55,021 nucleotides of DNA, from NCBI RefSeq assembly GCF_002091955.1, contig NZ_MKKY01000071.1, positions 1 through 55,021 on the forward strand. Reading direction: 5' to 3'. The position numbers were made by a program, and so were the translations under genes. The stretch is from Rhodococcus sp. 1168. GTDB taxonomy: Bacteria > Actinomycetota > Actinomycetes > Mycobacteriales > Mycobacteriaceae. The notes beneath the pieces were generated by a model. The model was not told the origin of the DNA, made no database searches, and saw only the letters and a program-made list of their open reading frames with translations. Of this stretch, positions 1-11,031 are shown piece after piece; the stretch's first letter is position 1, and each line of letters begins with the position of its first letter.

Positions 1-35
1 CCATCCACAACCCACAATGTCACCCCAATGCACTG

Positions 36-875
36 TCATTCAGCACTAACTGAACGGTATTGGGTGTAGCCCACATCCACGATGTCTCGAAACCTGCTGT
101 GCGACCAGGTCGAGTTGAAGTCGCCGCTCACTATCACTCGGGGTAGCCCCGCGGATGCCGTCACCTCCTGCTTCAGCAGTTCCATTTCCGAGGCCCATAC
201 CGGCGTGGGGGACGGGTAGGGCGGTACGGGGTGCACCGAGTACACCCGGATGGGCGGGCCGGTGCCTACGTCGATGTCGGTGGACAGGTTCCACAGCAGG
301 AACGTCGGTAGTTCTCGTTCGTTCGTCAGTGGGAAGCGGCTGTAGATGCCGGCGCCGCCTCCGCCTTCGGGGGTGGGACGGGTGAACTTGTAGGGCAGCA
401 GATCTTCCAGACCCGCGGCGTCGAGGCCACTCAGGGCGCTGCTCGTGAGTTCTTGGACGGTGAGGATGTCGATGTCACGATCGATGACCTCGCGGACGAT
501 CTGATCGGGATCGGCCAGCCCGAGCATGAGGTTCGACTGCATGATTCGCAGAGTCGGGCCAGTGGAATCCTCCGATGCTGCGGCGGTCGAGCCGGGGACG
601 TACAAGGGAGCGAAAAGCCCGACCCCCGTCGCGAAAGCAGCCGCCGACGCTGCGAAGAGGATCCATCGTCGTCCGAATGCGGCTACAACAGCGCCGATCA
701 CCGAGACGGAGAGAAGGAACGGTGTGAACGATGCGAGGGCCACGACATATCGGTTGTCGACCCGAGAAAAGTAGGCAAGCAACCCCAACAACGAGATCGA
801 CAGGCAGACCCCCGCCACCAATCTTGTAGCTGTTGTCCGCATTGTGCGGATCTTAACCGCACCGTTGGAAAGCAC
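36..875 (-). CDS. Membrane-anchored endonuclease/exonuclease/phosphatase-fold protein, short C-terminus
   Basis: The protein has 279 residues. The N-terminal third (about 15-95) has three hydrophobic segments, and the rest is an EEP (DNase I-like) domain facing outward. Visible EEP motifs are QSNLML (metal-ligand Asn), QELTSS (Glu), a YSVHPV His and SGDFNSTW (Asp/Asn). The usual closing I-D-H motif with the catalytic Asp/His is missing: the frame stops right after GYTQYRSVSAE, where relatives continue for 30-60 residues. A new frame opens with an ATG overlapping the TGA (39-37) and runs off the window, so a frameshift or a separate next gene are both possible. The gene starts 7 bases after the nuoN stop and probably rides on the nuo transcript. 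The GTG at 875 and the ATG at 842 are both possible starts. Substrate unknown. Confidence 0.7.
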   Translation of the reverse strand: MLSNGAVKIRTMRTTATRLVAGVCLSISLLGLLAYFSRVDNRYVVALASFTPFLLSVSVIGAVVAAFGRRWILFAASAAAFATGVGLFAPLYVPGSTAAASEDSTGPTLRIMQSNLMLGLADPDQIVREVIDRDIDILTVQELTSSALSGLDAAGLEDLLPYKFTRPTPEGGGGAGIYSRFPLTNERELPTFLLWNLSTDIDVGTGPPIRVYSVHPVPPYPSPTPVWASEMELLKQEVTASAGLPRVIVSGDFNSTWSHSRFRDIVDVGYTQYRSVSAE

Positions 876-881
876 ACCGCC

Positions 882-2489
882 CTAGCTCAGGAAGACCGCT
901 GCTCGGTCGGCGAGGTCGAGTAGCGGGCCGGGAAGAATACCGAAGACGACGGTCGCGCCCACACCGATTCCGATCGTCAAGGTTGTAGCAACGCTCGGAG
1001 TCACTACCGTCGCGGTGCCGCTATCGGTGGGAGCCGGCTCGGAGAAGAACATCAGCACGATCACCCGGATGTAGAACACCGCAGCAATCGCGCTGCTCAC
1101 TACACCCACCACGACAAGTGGTGCTGCGCCACTCTGCGCGGCTGCCTGAAAGACAGCGAACTTTCCAAAGAAACCACTTGTCAGCGGAATTCCGGCGAAG
1201 GCCAATAACAACAGTGCGAAGACCCCGGCGAGCAACGGTGACTGTTTGCCCAAGCCCGCCCAGCGTGAGATGTCGCCGACCTCACCGAACTCGTCCCGAA
1301 CAACTGTAACCACTGCAAATGCCGCGACAGTGCTGAATCCGTAGACGAACAGATAGAACAGCGTCGAGGACAGTCCGGCAGCGTCGACGGCGATGAATCC
1401 GGTCAGAATGAAGCCGGCGTGCGTAATCGACGAATACGCGAGCATGCGTTTGATGTCGGTCTGTGTCACGGCCAGGATGGCGCCGATCAGCATCGTTGCG
1501 ATTGCCACAGCCCACAGCGCTGGTCGCCATTCGGAACGGAGATCCGGTAGCGCTACGTAGAAGACCCTCGTCATAGCGCCGAACGCGGCGACCTTCGTTG
1601 CTGCCGCCATGAAAGCCGTGATCGGCGTCGGGGCGCCCTGATAGACGTCGGGGATCCACGAATGAAAAGGAATTGCACCGATCTTGAACAAGAGACCGAC
1701 TCCCACCAGTGCGGTACCGAGTACCGCCAGGGCGTCGTTCCCGGTGCCAAAGGACACAGCATCACCGATATCACCGAGCGTGACGGAGCCGGCGTATCCG
1801 TACAGCAACGCCGATCCGAACAGGAAGAAGGCCGAAGAGAATGCGCCCAGAAGAAAATACTTCAATGCCGCTTCCTGTGACAGTAAGCGCCTTCGTCGGG
1901 CGAGTCCGCAGAGAAGATAGAGCGGAAGTGACAAGACCTCGAGGGCAACGAACATGGTCAACAGATCGTTCGAAGCCGGGAACAGCAGCATGCCCCCCAA
2001 CGCGAACATCGTCAGCGGGAACACCTCGGTCTGGGCGACGCCGGCGTGCGTTGCTTGCCGCTCAGCCAGAGATCCTGGAACAGTCGAGGCTTGTGGCGCA
2101 AACGAATCCGCACGTGGTGGCGCTTTCTTGGGCGCGGCGCCCAGGCTCGGTTCGACCCTTCGCTCGGCGATCAGTAGTACCGAAGGGATCGCGATCAACA
2201 ACAGGGTTCCCTGCAAGAACAATGCCGGGCGGTCGATGACAACCGAACCCATCATGGCAAGGCTGCCGGCGGAATCGCTTCCGTCCAAGGACAACGCAAG
2301 CACGACAACCGCTGCCAGAGCCGCGCCGATACCACCGATAGCGAGCCCGACATGTGCCGGATATCTGGCGGACCTGGGAAGAAATGCCTCCACGAGAACT
2401 CCGAGAACCGCGACACCGAAGATGATGAGCATCGGTGCCAGCTGGCTGTACTCGATACTCGGGGCCACCACAACTGCGTCACCGGTCAT
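882..2489 (-). CDS. nuoN: NADH-quinone oxidoreductase subunit N
   Basis: This is one of three antiporter-like proton-pumping membrane subunits of respiratory complex I. The 535-residue protein is strongly hydrophobic with about 14 helices and carries the Proton_antipo_M core (for example FKIGAIPFHSWIPDVYQGAPTP and KRMLAYSSITHAGF regions). A charged, Pro/Ala-rich insertion at about residues 110-150 separates the first helices from the core; I believe actinobacterial NuoN proteins often have such a loop. It is the last gene of nuoA-N. Its start overlaps the nuoM stop by 4 bases, so translation is probably coupled. Confidence 0.97.
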   Translation of the reverse strand: MTGDAVVVAPSIEYSQLAPMLIIFGVAVLGVLVEAFLPRSARYPAHVGLAIGGIGAALAAVVVLALSLDGSDSAGSLAMMGSVVIDRPALFLQGTLLLIAIPSVLLIAERRVEPSLGAAPKKAPPRADSFAPQASTVPGSLAERQATHAGVAQTEVFPLTMFALGGMLLFPASNDLLTMFVALEVLSLPLYLLCGLARRRRLLSQEAALKYFLLGAFSSAFFLFGSALLYGYAGSVTLGDIGDAVSFGTGNDALAVLGTALVGVGLLFKIGAIPFHSWIPDVYQGAPTPITAFMAAATKVAAFGAMTRVFYVALPDLRSEWRPALWAVAIATMLIGAILAVTQTDIKRMLAYSSITHAGFILTGFIAVDAAGLSSTLFYLFVYGFSTVAAFAVVTVVRDEFGEVGDISRWAGLGKQSPLLAGVFALLLLAFAGIPLTSGFFGKFAVFQAAAQSGAAPLVVVGVVSSAIAAVFYIRVIVLMFFSEPAPTDSGTATVVTPSVATTLTIGIGVGATVVFGILPGPLLDLADRAAVFLS

Positions 2490-4012
2490 CTGATTCCTGC
2501 CTGTCCGTCAGCGGTGAGATCGTCGGAGTCGACCGAAATCACCGTCGTCGCTACCGCGGGCGAGATTATGTCGAGGATCGGTTTCGGGTACAGCCCCAAC
2601 ACGATCAGAAGCGTTATCAATGGCACCATCACGGCCAGCTCGCGTGGAACGAGGTCGTGCACATCGGCGTTCTTTTTTTCGAGTGGACCGGTCATGACCC
2701 GTTGATAGAGCCACAGGATGTAGACGGCCGACAGAACGAGCGCTGACGTCGCGACGACTGCCGCAACCTGGTAGCGGGTGAACGTTCCTATCAGGACCAG
2801 GAATTCACTGACGAAAGGCGCCAACCCGGGGAGCGAGAGAGTCGCCAGGCCGGCAATGAGGAAGGTACCGGCGAGGACCGGGGCGACCTTCTGGATTCCG
2901 CCGTAGCTGTCGATCGCGCGCGTGCCGCGACGCGAAACCAGGAACCCGGCGACGAGGAACAATGCTGCAGTGGAGATTCCGTGATTGACCATGTAGAGCG
3001 TCGAACCGGTCTGGCCCTGACTGGTCATAGCGAAGATCCCGAGGATGATGAAGCCGAAGTGCGAGATCGACGTGTAGGCGATCAACCGCATGACGTCGGT
3101 CGAAGCGATGGCAAGGATTGCGCCGTAGACGATTCCGATCACTGCCAGCGTCACGACGAGCGGTGCGAAATATTTCGATGCGTCGGGGAAGAGCTGTAGG
3201 CAGTAGCGGAGCATGCCGAATGTTCCGACTTTGTCCACGACGGCCATCATCAGTACCGCCGTTGCGGGTGTCGATTCGACTGCGGCTCCCGGCAGCCACG
3301 AATGGAACGGCCACAGTGGGGCTTTCACAGCGAAGGCGAACATGAAGCCGAGGAACAGTGCATTGAGCAATCCAGGTGAAACTCCGAGATCGCCGGCTGC
3401 CGCGGAAGCTGCTATCTCTCGAAAGTCGAATGTTCCTGTGCATACGTACAACCCGATGACGGCAGCGAGCATGACGAGTCCACCCAGGAGGTTGTACAAC
3501 AGGAATTTCACTGCTGCGGATGCGCGGTGCGTGCCGCCGAACCCACCGATGAGGAAGTACATCGGAATGAGCATCGCCTCGAAGAATACGTAGAACAGCA
3601 AAATGTCGAGGGCACTGAACGACATCAACACCATCGATTCGACAGCGAGAATCAACGCGACGTAAAGGTGTGCCGACCGTCCGATCCGTGGGTCGTTCCA
3701 CCCGGCAACAAGAAGCAGTGGCAGCAGAACCGCGGTCAGGAGGATCAACACCACGGCAATGCCATCGACCCCCAGCTCGTAGCGGGCACCGAATGCCTCG
3801 ATCCACGAATGGGATTCGACGAACTGGTACCTTGCGCCTCCAGGCTCGAACCGAACCGCCACGACTACGGCGACGACGAGTGTGAGCAGCGACGCCACGA
3901 GCGCCACTACTTTCGCCCACCCTGCCCGTGCTTTCGGCATGGCAAGCGCAGCTGCCGCACCGATGATCGGCAACACCCACAATGTCGTCAACCAAGGAAA
4001 GGAATTCACCAC
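2486..4012 (-). CDS. nuoM: NADH-quinone oxidoreductase subunit M
   Basis: Antiporter-like proton-pumping subunit of complex I, 508 residues, about 14 membrane helices. The diagnostic core is visible as [20 protein letters not shown] (channel Lys plus His) followed by [16 protein letters not shown]. An acidic/Gly-rich early loop and a C-terminal amphipathic tail fit the family. It lies between nuoL (7-base overlap) and nuoN (4-base overlap), which is the standard nuo order. Length is normal and I see no damage. Confidence 0.97.
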   Translation of the reverse strand: MVNSFPWLTTLWVLPIIGAAAALAMPKARAGWAKVVALVASLLTLVVAVVVAVRFEPGGARYQFVESHSWIEAFGARYELGVDGIAVVLILLTAVLLPLLLVAGWNDPRIGRSAHLYVALILAVESMVLMSFSALDILLFYVFFEAMLIPMYFLIGGFGGTHRASAAVKFLLYNLLGGLVMLAAVIGLYVCTGTFDFREIAASAAAGDLGVSPGLLNALFLGFMFAFAVKAPLWPFHSWLPGAAVESTPATAVLMMAVVDKVGTFGMLRYCLQLFPDASKYFAPLVVTLAVIGIVYGAILAIASTDVMRLIAYTSISHFGFIILGIFAMTSQGQTGSTLYMVNHGISTAALFLVAGFLVSRRGTRAIDSYGGIQKVAPVLAGTFLIAGLATLSLPGLAPFVSEFLVLIGTFTRYQVAAVVATSALVLSAVYILWLYQRVMTGPLEKKNADVHDLVPRELAVMVPLITLLIVLGLYPKPILDIISPAVATTVISVDSDDLTADGQAGIR

Positions 4013-5877
4013 ACCATCACCGCCACCATCATCGCGAGGAACACAGCCGTGCCGAGCAACATCGTCAGCGCGTAGGTACGTACGAAACCGGTTTGCAGCC
4101 GGCGGATTCGGGTCGATACCGCTGCGATGATCGACCCGAGAGCGACGGTGGCGCCGTCGATTGCAGTGTCGTCGAATACCTTCGCGGCCTGGGTGATCTT
4201 CTGGCCGGGACGCATCAGAGCGGCCTCGTTGAAGGCGTCGCCGTACAGATCCCGTCGTGCCGCCGTCGTCACCAGCGAGACCGGTTCAGGTGCTGTGGTC
4301 GGTATCGGCGATCGCGCATAGCGGAGGTACGCCACGAGTACTCCGACCGCGACGACAGCAAGCGCCATGGATGTCACCAGCCAGGCTGGAAGTGTGTGTG
4401 ACTCTTCGACTTCGCCGAAAACGGGCTCCAACCATGACGTCAACGATCCTCCGAGGGTCAACAGCGCCCCCGCACCGACCGACCCGATCGCGAGCACGAC
4501 CATCGGCCCGGTCATCACCGAAGGCGACTCGTGCGGGTGTGCATCGGGGGCCCACCGCGCAGTGCCGAAGAAGGTCATCAGCATTACCCGCGTCATGTAG
4601 AACGCGGTCAGACCGGCTCCGAACAGGGTGACGACGCCGAGCACGACGCCGGCCACGCCACCTGCACCGAAGGCGACCTCGATGATCTTGTCCTTGGCGA
4701 AGAAGCCGGAGAAAGGTGGAACACCGATGATGGCGAGGTAGCCGAGGCCGAACGTCACGAAGGTGATCGGCATCGACTTCCGCAGCGCTCCGTATCGGCG
4801 CATGTCGACTTCGTCGTTCATACCGTGCATGACGGACCCGGCACCGAGGAAGAGGCCGGCCTTGAAGAAGCCGTGTGCGAGTAGGAGCATGATCGCGAAG
4901 GTGTATCCGGCAGGGCCGAGTCCGGCGGCGAGCACCATGTATCCGATCTGGCTCATCGTCGATGCGGCCAACGCCTTCTTGATGTCGTCCTTGGCGCACC
5001 CGATGATCGCACCGAAGACGAGCGTCACCGCGCCTACGACGACGACCGCGGTCTGAGCCGCTGGGGCCGCGGTGAAGATCGGTCCCGACCGAATGATCAG
5101 GTACACACCTGCTGTCACCATCGTGGCCGCGTGGATGAGTGCCGACACCGGGGTCGGCCCTTCCATGGCGTCGCCGAGCCAGGATTGAAGCGGCACCTGG
5201 GCCGACTTACCGCACGCCGCAAGGAGCAGCACCAAACCGAGTGCGGTCAGCGTCGACTCACTCACCGCATCGGTCCCCGTCAGCACCTCGGAAAAGGACA
5301 CGCCACCGAACGTGGAGAACATGATCATCAACGCGATCATCAATCCGATGTCACCGACGCGATTGACGACGAACGCCTTTTTCGCTGCTGCGGCCGCCGA
5401 GGGCTTGTACTGCCAGAATCCGATGAGCAGATACGACGCGAGGCCCACGCCTTCCCACCCGACGTACAGGCCGAGGAAGTTGTCGGCCATGACAAGCAAG
5501 AGCATCGCGGCCAAGAAGAGGTTGAGGTATGCGAAGAATCGTCGACGATCGGGGTCTTCGCGCATGTAACCGATTGCATAGATGTGGATGAGTGAACCGA
5601 CCCCCGTGATGAGCAACACGAAGCAGATCGACAACTGATCGAGTTGCAGACCGAAATCGACCTGCAGATCGGCAACGGGAATCCACCGGAACAAAGTCTG
5701 GCTCACGGCGCGGTCCTCGGCGGTTCGGCCGAGCATCTCCACGAAGGCGAGGACCGCGACGACGAACGACGCCGACGCCACGGCGGTGCCGAAGATATGT
5801 CCCCATCGGTCAGCGCGGCGCCCGCACAGCAGCAGGATGGCCGCGCCCAGTAACGGGAGGGTCGGTAGTAGCCACAT
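4006..5877 (-). CDS. nuoL: NADH-quinone oxidoreductase subunit L
   Basis: The largest antiporter-like subunit of complex I, 623 residues. The N-terminal Proton_antipo_N part (about 65-115, [18 protein letters not shown]) is followed by the antiporter core with [21 protein letters not shown] at about 225-245 and [15 protein letters not shown] at about 300. After these come the C-terminal helices and the region expected to form the long lateral helix. The core motif has the family's channel Lys. It starts one base after the nuoK stop and overlaps nuoM by 7 bases. It should sit at the distal end of the membrane arm. Confidence 0.97.
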   Translation of the reverse strand: MWLLPTLPLLGAAILLLCGRRADRWGHIFGTAVASASFVVAVLAFVEMLGRTAEDRAVSQTLFRWIPVADLQVDFGLQLDQLSICFVLLITGVGSLIHIYAIGYMREDPDRRRFFAYLNLFLAAMLLLVMADNFLGLYVGWEGVGLASYLLIGFWQYKPSAAAAAKKAFVVNRVGDIGLMIALMIMFSTFGGVSFSEVLTGTDAVSESTLTALGLVLLLAACGKSAQVPLQSWLGDAMEGPTPVSALIHAATMVTAGVYLIIRSGPIFTAAPAAQTAVVVVGAVTLVFGAIIGCAKDDIKKALAASTMSQIGYMVLAAGLGPAGYTFAIMLLLAHGFFKAGLFLGAGSVMHGMNDEVDMRRYGALRKSMPITFVTFGLGYLAIIGVPPFSGFFAKDKIIEVAFGAGGVAGVVLGVVTLFGAGLTAFYMTRVMLMTFFGTARWAPDAHPHESPSVMTGPMVVLAIGSVGAGALLTLGGSLTSWLEPVFGEVEESHTLPAWLVTSMALAVVAVGVLVAYLRYARSPIPTTAPEPVSLVTTAARRDLYGDAFNEAALMRPGQKITQAAKVFDDTAIDGATVALGSIIAAVSTRIRRLQTGFVRTYALTMLLGTAVFLAMMVAVMVW

Positions 5878-5878
5878 A

Positions 5879-6178
5879 TCAGTACTTCAGCAGATTCGCG
5901 TCGTCGACAGAGGCAGATCGGCGAGTACGGAATATCGTCATGATGATCGCGAGCCCCACGACGACTTCGGCAGCGGCAACGACCATGGTGAAAAACGCGA
6001 ACACCTGACCGTCGAGATTGCCGTGCATACGAGCGAAGGTGACGAACGCGAGATTGGCAGCGTTGAGCATCAACTCGACACACATGAAGACCACGATTGC
6101 GTTGCGTCGAAGCAGTACTCCCGCAGCGCCGATCGTGAAGAGCAACACGGCGAGGTACAGGTAGTTCTCCGGATTCAC
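5879..6178 (-). CDS. nuoK: NADH-quinone oxidoreductase subunit K
   Basis: Small three-helix membrane subunit of complex I, 99 residues, the normal length. The two conserved intramembrane glutamates are visible: one in [16 protein letters not shown] (about residue 34) and one in [11 protein letters not shown] (about 70). They form part of the proton path between the quinone module and the antiporters. The GTG start overlaps the nuoJ stop as GTGA, implying coupled translation. Confidence 0.96.
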   Translation of the reverse strand: MNPENYLYLAVLLFTIGAAGVLLRRNAIVVFMCVELMLNAANLAFVTFARMHGNLDGQVFAFFTMVVAAAEVVVGLAIIMTIFRTRRSASVDDANLLKY

Positions 6179-6894
6179 GGCGCCTCACCTCGGTGTCCAC
6201 GGTGCATCGGGTTGATCGAGAGCTCCGACGGCGATCCGTCCGGCAACCGAGCCGGCCAATCGACGGCATTGTGCCTTGCATACACGCCAGGGCTGGGCAT
6301 GGGCGTGACGTGTGTGCCTTCGCGGAATCGCTCCACGGACAACTCCCGTTGGCCCTTGCGGGGGTGAAAGTGCTCTCGATGGGCCAGCACCATCGCACCG
6401 ACCGTAGCGATGATCAGTAGTGCGCCCGTCAATTCGAAAGCCCAGAGGTACCGGACAAAGATGAGCTCGGCCAGGCCCTCGACATTGCCACCCGAATTCG
6501 CGTCGTCGAGTCCGACGAAGTCCGGTCTGCCCGACTCCACCGATGCGTTGCCGATAGCACCGATCAGTACGAGACCGAACCCGACTCCTGCCGCGACGGC
6601 GGCAGGGCGCTGCCCCGTCAGGGTCTCGACCAACGAGTCCGCGGAATCGACACCGACGAGCATCAGAACGAACAAGAACAGCATCATGACGGCACCGGTG
6701 TAGACGACTATTTGGACGACACCGAGGAAGAGCGCTCCCTGAGCGATATAGAAGATGGCAAGAATGATCATCGTCACGGCCAGAAAAAGAGCCGAATACA
6801 CTGCCTTGGAGGCGCACACCATTGCGAGCGCCCCGAGGACGGCCAACCCGCCGAGCAGCCAGAATTGGACGGCCTCGGCGGTCGATGTGGTCAC
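6175..6894 (-). CDS. nuoJ: NADH-quinone oxidoreductase subunit J
   Basis: Membrane subunit of complex I, 239 residues from the GTG at 6894 ([16 protein letters not shown]). That start overlaps the nuoI stop by 4 bases; the frame is open further upstream, but that stretch is basic, low-quality sequence inside nuoI. Five helices lie in the first ~165 residues, with the conserved [20 protein letters not shown] segment that contains the pi-bulge helix of TM3. A hydrophilic tail of about 70 residues ([10 protein letters not shown] and onward) is longer than in enteric NuoJ. Expected actinobacterial form; function as in other type I dehydrogenases. Confidence 0.95.
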   Translation of the reverse strand: MTTSTAEAVQFWLLGGLAVLGALAMVCASKAVYSALFLAVTMIILAIFYIAQGALFLGVVQIVVYTGAVMMLFLFVLMLVGVDSADSLVETLTGQRPAAVAAGVGFGLVLIGAIGNASVESGRPDFVGLDDANSGGNVEGLAELIFVRYLWAFELTGALLIIATVGAMVLAHREHFHPRKGQRELSVERFREGTHVTPMPSPGVYARHNAVDWPARLPDGSPSELSINPMHRGHRGEAP

Positions 6895-7394
6895 TGGACC
6901 GTGCCGCGGTAATAGTCCGCGGCCGTGGCATTGTCGGCCATGGGGTGAGGGGCCGGCTCCATTCCAGGCTCCAACGGAGCCAACAGGCGATCCTTCTCGT
7001 AGATCAGATCTGCTCTGTTGTCGTCCGCGAGTTCGTATTCGTTGGTCATCGTCAATGCCCTTGTCGGACACGCTTCGATGCACAACCCGCATCCGATGCA
7101 GCGCAGGTAATTGATTTGATACACCTGGCCGTACCGCTCACCAGGAGAGAATCGTTCCTCCTCGGTGTTGTCGGCGCCTTCGACGTATATCGCATCGGCC
7201 GGGCACGCCCAAGCACACAGTTCGCAACCGATGCACTTCTCGAGCCCGTCGGCGTACCGATTGAGTTGATGCCGACCGTGGTAGCGGCGCGCGGTCGGAA
7301 CCTTCTCCTCCGGGTAGAACTCGGTGACCGGCTTCTTGAACATCGTCGCAAACGTCACGCCGAATCCGGCTACGGGGCCTAGAAATTCAGGCAT
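6891..7394 (-). CDS. nuoI: NADH-quinone oxidoreductase subunit I (two 4Fe-4S clusters)
   Basis: Ferredoxin-like subunit of the Q-module, 167 residues from [12 protein letters not shown]; the ATG overlaps the nuoH stop by 8 bases. Two complete 4Fe-4S motifs, [12 protein letters not shown] (about 54-65) and [12 protein letters not shown] (about 99-110), supply clusters N6a and N6b, which pass electrons from NuoG toward NuoB. The N-terminal helix ([13 protein letters not shown]) should lie along the membrane. The upstream extension of the frame is spurious. Confidence 0.96.
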   Translation of the reverse strand: MPEFLGPVAGFGVTFATMFKKPVTEFYPEEKVPTARRYHGRHQLNRYADGLEKCIGCELCAWACPADAIYVEGADNTEEERFSPGERYGQVYQINYLRCIGCGLCIEACPTRALTMTNEYELADDNRADLIYEKDRLLAPLEPGMEPAPHPMADNATAADYYRGTVQ

Positions 7395-8640
7395 CGCTTC
7401 GCTCCTTGTCGTCAGTCGGAAGATTCTGTCCGGGCATCGGTGGTACCGGGAAGCCGCCGGCCATCGGATCGAACGGTGAGGGACCAGCGGCCTCGGTCGG
7501 TGGCGGCGGTGACGGCTTGCGTCGCCGTCGGCGCACAAGAGCGACGACGGCGAGAGCGGCGACTACTGCGCCCGCGACGAACAATGCGACCGTCCACGAT
7601 CCGTAGCCTTCGATGCGCAAAGCTCGGACCGTCGCGACGAGCATGATCCATACCAGGGACACCGGAATCAGGACCTTCCAGCCGAGATTCATGAATTGGT
7701 CGTATCGAAGTCGCGGAAGTGTGGCGCGGAGCCAGATGAACACGAACAGGAATCCCCATACCTTGAGGGTGAACCACAGTACGGGCCACCATCCGGAATT
7801 CGCGCCGTCCCACAAGCTCAGTGGGAAGGGCGCATGCCAGCCGCCGAGGAACAGGGTCGTCGCGAGAGCCGACACAGTGACCATGTTGACGTATTCGGCG
7901 AGCATGAACATCGCGAAGTTGAGCGAGGAGTACTCGGTGTGGAAGCCGCCCACCAGCTCACCTTCGGCTTCGGGTAGGTCGAAAGGGGCGCGGTTGGTTT
8001 CGCCGACCATCGAGGTCAGATAGATGAGAAACGATGGGAAAAGCAGAAAGATGTACCAGGTGTTCGATTGTGCTGCAACGATTCCTGAGGTCGACATGGT
8101 GCCCGCATGGAGGAACACGGCGGTAAAAGACAACCCCATCGCAATCTCGTACGAAATGACCTGAGCGGTGGACCGAATTCCGCCGAGGAGAGGGTATGTG
8201 GAGCCGGAGGACCATCCGGCCAGCACGATTCCGTACACACCCACCGACGTGACGGCCAGGATGTACAGCACCCCGACGGGTAGGTCGGTGAGCTGGAGCG
8301 GTGTCAGCCGGCCGAATATCGAGACTTCGGGGCCGAACGGAATGACCGCGAAAGCCATGAATGCCGGGACGGCGGCAATGACCGGCGCCAGCAGGTAGAT
8401 CGGCTTGTCGACGCCCTTGGGGATGATCCCTTCCTTGAGGGCCAACTTCACACCGTCGGCCAGACTCTGCAGTATGCCGCCAGGTCCGACGCGATTCGGT
8501 CCGACGCGCATCTGCATGCGCGCCATCACCTTTCGTTCGATGAGAATTGCCATCAACGGTGTCAGGATGAGGAAGACGAAGATGGCCAACGCTTTGGCGA
8601 TGACGAGCCACCAGGGGTCGAGTCCGATTCCAGGAATCAC
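7387..8640 (-). CDS. nuoH: NADH-quinone oxidoreductase subunit H
   Basis: Membrane subunit that forms the quinone-access channel with NuoB and NuoD, 417 residues. Eight or nine helices are evident, with family motifs [11 protein letters not shown] near residue 45 and the charged loop [17 protein letters not shown] near 220. The C-terminal ~60 residues are a basic and Pro-rich cytoplasmic tail, missing in enteric homologues and plausible for actinobacteria. The GTG start directly follows the nuoG TAG with no gap. Confidence 0.96.
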   Translation of the reverse strand: MIPGIGLDPWWLVIAKALAIFVFLILTPLMAILIERKVMARMQMRVGPNRVGPGGILQSLADGVKLALKEGIIPKGVDKPIYLLAPVIAAVPAFMAFAVIPFGPEVSIFGRLTPLQLTDLPVGVLYILAVTSVGVYGIVLAGWSSGSTYPLLGGIRSTAQVISYEIAMGLSFTAVFLHAGTMSTSGIVAAQSNTWYIFLLFPSFLIYLTSMVGETNRAPFDLPEAEGELVGGFHTEYSSLNFAMFMLAEYVNMVTVSALATTLFLGGWHAPFPLSLWDGANSGWWPVLWFTLKVWGFLFVFIWLRATLPRLRYDQFMNLGWKVLIPVSLVWIMLVATVRALRIEGYGSWTVALFVAGAVVAALAVVALVRRRRRKPSPPPPTEAAGPSPFDPMAGGFPVPPMPGQNLPTDDKERSDA

Positions 8641-11031
8641 CTACATCACCTCGTTCGCTGCTTCGATACGCACTACGGTTCCGATGCCGGATCCCAACTG
8701 GGTGTACACATGGGATCCAACCGAACGCATCGGGACCCACACCACACGATCGGGCATATCGGTGATCGTCAGCGGAAGTGTCACCGTGCCCCGCTCGGAT
8801 CGGACAGTGACGAGATCGCCGTCGCCGACTGAACTCTCCCGCGCAGTCCCGACCGAGAGACGCACGACGGGTCGACGTGCGGTACCGGCCAGGTGCGGTT
8901 CCCCGTCCTGCATTCGTCCCGAATCGAGGAGCATCCGCCAGGTAGTCAGGACCGCTTCGCCGATGCCGGCTGTACGGGGCGCATCCAGTGCGGCATGGTG
9001 GTTCGGCGGGGAGGCCGGCTCACCCTTCCACGTCGACAGCACCGCAAGCTCGGCTCTGATGGCCGCGACATCGGGGGTGCCGAGGTCGACACCCATTTCG
9101 GCGGCAAGAGCATGAAGAACCCGACTGTCCGGTAGAGCCCGAACGTCGGTCAGTGCTGCCTCGAACGGCCGTGACCGTCCCTCCCAATCGAGGAATGTCC
9201 CTGCCTTCTCTGCCACCGTCGCAACGGGAAACACGACGTCTGCACGGTCGGTGACGTCGCTGGCTCGAATTTCGAGACTGACGACGAACGAGGCATTATC
9301 GACGGCCGCGGCAGCTGCCGCTGGATCCGGAAGATCTGCCAACTCGACGCCGCCGATCACGAGCGCGCGAAGGGACCGAGTCGATACCGCGTCGAGTAGC
9401 TCACTCGTGCCGAGTCCGGCGACATCGGGTAGCCCGCTCACGCCCCACATGTCGGCCATCTCTGTCCGAGCCCGCTGGTCGATCACCGGGCGCCCGCCCG
9501 GCAGAACATTCGGCATCGCGCCGGCCTCGATGGCACCGCGATCGCCTGCTCGTCGGGGAATCCAAGCCAGTTTCGCGCCCGTCGACTTCGCGAAACGGAG
9601 CGCTGCCGACAGTCCTCCGGGTGTGCACGCGAGTCGTTCGCCGACGATCACGACTGCACCGGCCCGACGGAAGAGGTCGATCTCTTCACGGTTCGACAGT
9701 GCCTCGAGTACCCCGATCTCACCGGTGGGAGCGCACTGCAACAGCTGGGCACCAAGCTTTTTCACGCCTGCGGAGGCAAACGGCGCGATCGAGACCACTC
9801 GTTGCCCGCGGGTTCGCACAGCTTTTCGCAAACGCAGGAATACGATCGGTGATTCCTCTTCCGGTTCGAAGGAGAGCAGGAGAACGGCGGGCGCCTGCTC
9901 GAGATCGTCGTACGTCACCGCCAACGACCGCCCGGCGACGCATGCAGCAAGGAACTCGCTTTCTTCCACCGAATGGGCCCGCGCTCGGAAGTCGATGTTG
10001 TTGTTGTCGAGCACGATTCGAGTGAATTTCGAGTATGCGTACGCGTCTTCGTGGGTCACCCGCCCACCGGCGAGAACTCCAACGTCGCGGCCGGCCGCGA
10101 CGAGCCCGCGTGCAGCCACTGCCAAAGCCTCCGACCACGACGCCGGTTCCAACGCGCCGTTGTCGTTTCGAACCAGGGGAGTGGTGAGTCGGTCGCGTTC
10201 GGTTGCGTAGGTGAATGCCCAGCGACCCTTGTCGCAGTTCCATTCCTCGTTGACGGCGGGATCGTCACCGGCCAACCGGCGCAGTACTTTTCCGCGACGA
10301 TGGTCGGTGCGTTGGGCACACCCACTCGCGCAATGCTCGCAGGTACTGGGCGTGGAGACCAGGTCGTAGGGGCGTGCTCGGAATCGGTATGCAGCGCCGG
10401 TGAGCGCTCCGACGGGACACACCTGAACGGTGTTTCCTGAGAAATAGGATTCGAACGGTTCGTTCTCGTAGATTCCGACCTGTTCCAGCGCGCCGCGCTC
10501 GAGTAACTCGATGAACGGGTCCCCGGCTATCTGCTGAGAGAAACGAGTACACCGTGCGCACAGCACACACCGTTCACGATCCAGCAGCACTTGCGAGGAC
10601 AACGGTATCGGCTTCTGGAAAGTGCGTTTGACCTCGATGAATCGGGACTCGGAACGGCCGGCGGACATCGCCTGGTTCTGTAGCGGACACTCACCGCCCT
10701 TGTCGCAGACCGGGCAATCGAGTGGGTGATTGATGAGTAGTAGCTCCATGACACCTCGCTGTGCCTTGGCGGCTACGAGCGAGCTCTGCTGGGTATGGAT
10801 CACCATTCCCTCCGTCACCGTAGTGGTGCACGAGGCGAGCAACTTACGTTGCCCTTCCACCTCGACGAGACACTGACGGCATGCGCCTACCGGCTCGAGC
10901 AGCGGGTGATCGCAGAATCGGGGGATCTGAATTCCGCTCAGTTCAGCTGCTCGAATGACCAATGTGCCTGCAGGCACACGGACCTCGATACCGTCGATGC
11001 TGATAGTCACAGTCTCCGTCGTGGTGGTCAT
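8641..11031 (-). CDS. nuoG: NADH-quinone oxidoreductase subunit G
   Basis: Iron-sulfur subunit of the NADH module, 796 residues from [14 protein letters not shown]; the ATG overlaps the nuoF stop as ATGA. The N-terminal 2Fe-2S domain has [21 protein letters not shown] and a later Cys. It is followed by the H-x3-CxxCxxxxxC cluster motif ([17 protein letters not shown]), the CVLCARC/CPVGAL 4Fe-4S pair, and a molybdopterin-oxidoreductase-like domain with CEHCASGC (cluster N7-type cysteines). The last part is the degenerate molybdopterin-binding region, which binds no cofactor in complex I. Length and order are normal. Confidence 0.96.
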   Translation of the reverse strand: MTTTTETVTISIDGIEVRVPAGTLVIRAAELSGIQIPRFCDHPLLEPVGACRQCLVEVEGQRKLLASCTTTVTEGMVIHTQQSSLVAAKAQRGVMELLLINHPLDCPVCDKGGECPLQNQAMSAGRSESRFIEVKRTFQKPIPLSSQVLLDRERCVLCARCTRFSQQIAGDPFIELLERGALEQVGIYENEPFESYFSGNTVQVCPVGALTGAAYRFRARPYDLVSTPSTCEHCASGCAQRTDHRRGKVLRRLAGDDPAVNEEWNCDKGRWAFTYATERDRLTTPLVRNDNGALEPASWSEALAVAARGLVAAGRDVGVLAGGRVTHEDAYAYSKFTRIVLDNNNIDFRARAHSVEESEFLAACVAGRSLAVTYDDLEQAPAVLLLSFEPEEESPIVFLRLRKAVRTRGQRVVSIAPFASAGVKKLGAQLLQCAPTGEIGVLEALSNREEIDLFRRAGAVVIVGERLACTPGGLSAALRFAKSTGAKLAWIPRRAGDRGAIEAGAMPNVLPGGRPVIDQRARTEMADMWGVSGLPDVAGLGTSELLDAVSTRSLRALVIGGVELADLPDPAAAAAAVDNASFVVSLEIRASDVTDRADVVFPVATVAEKAGTFLDWEGRSRPFEAALTDVRALPDSRVLHALAAEMGVDLGTPDVAAIRAELAVLSTWKGEPASPPNHHAALDAPRTAGIGEAVLTTWRMLLDSGRMQDGEPHLAGTARRPVVRLSVGTARESSVGDGDLVTVRSERGTVTLPLTITDMPDRVVWVPMRSVGSHVYTQLGSGIGTVVRIEAANEVM

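Noticed and set aside
2805..3995. 396-codon minus-strand frame within nuoM
   Set aside because: Arg-rich out-of-frame shadow of nuoM.
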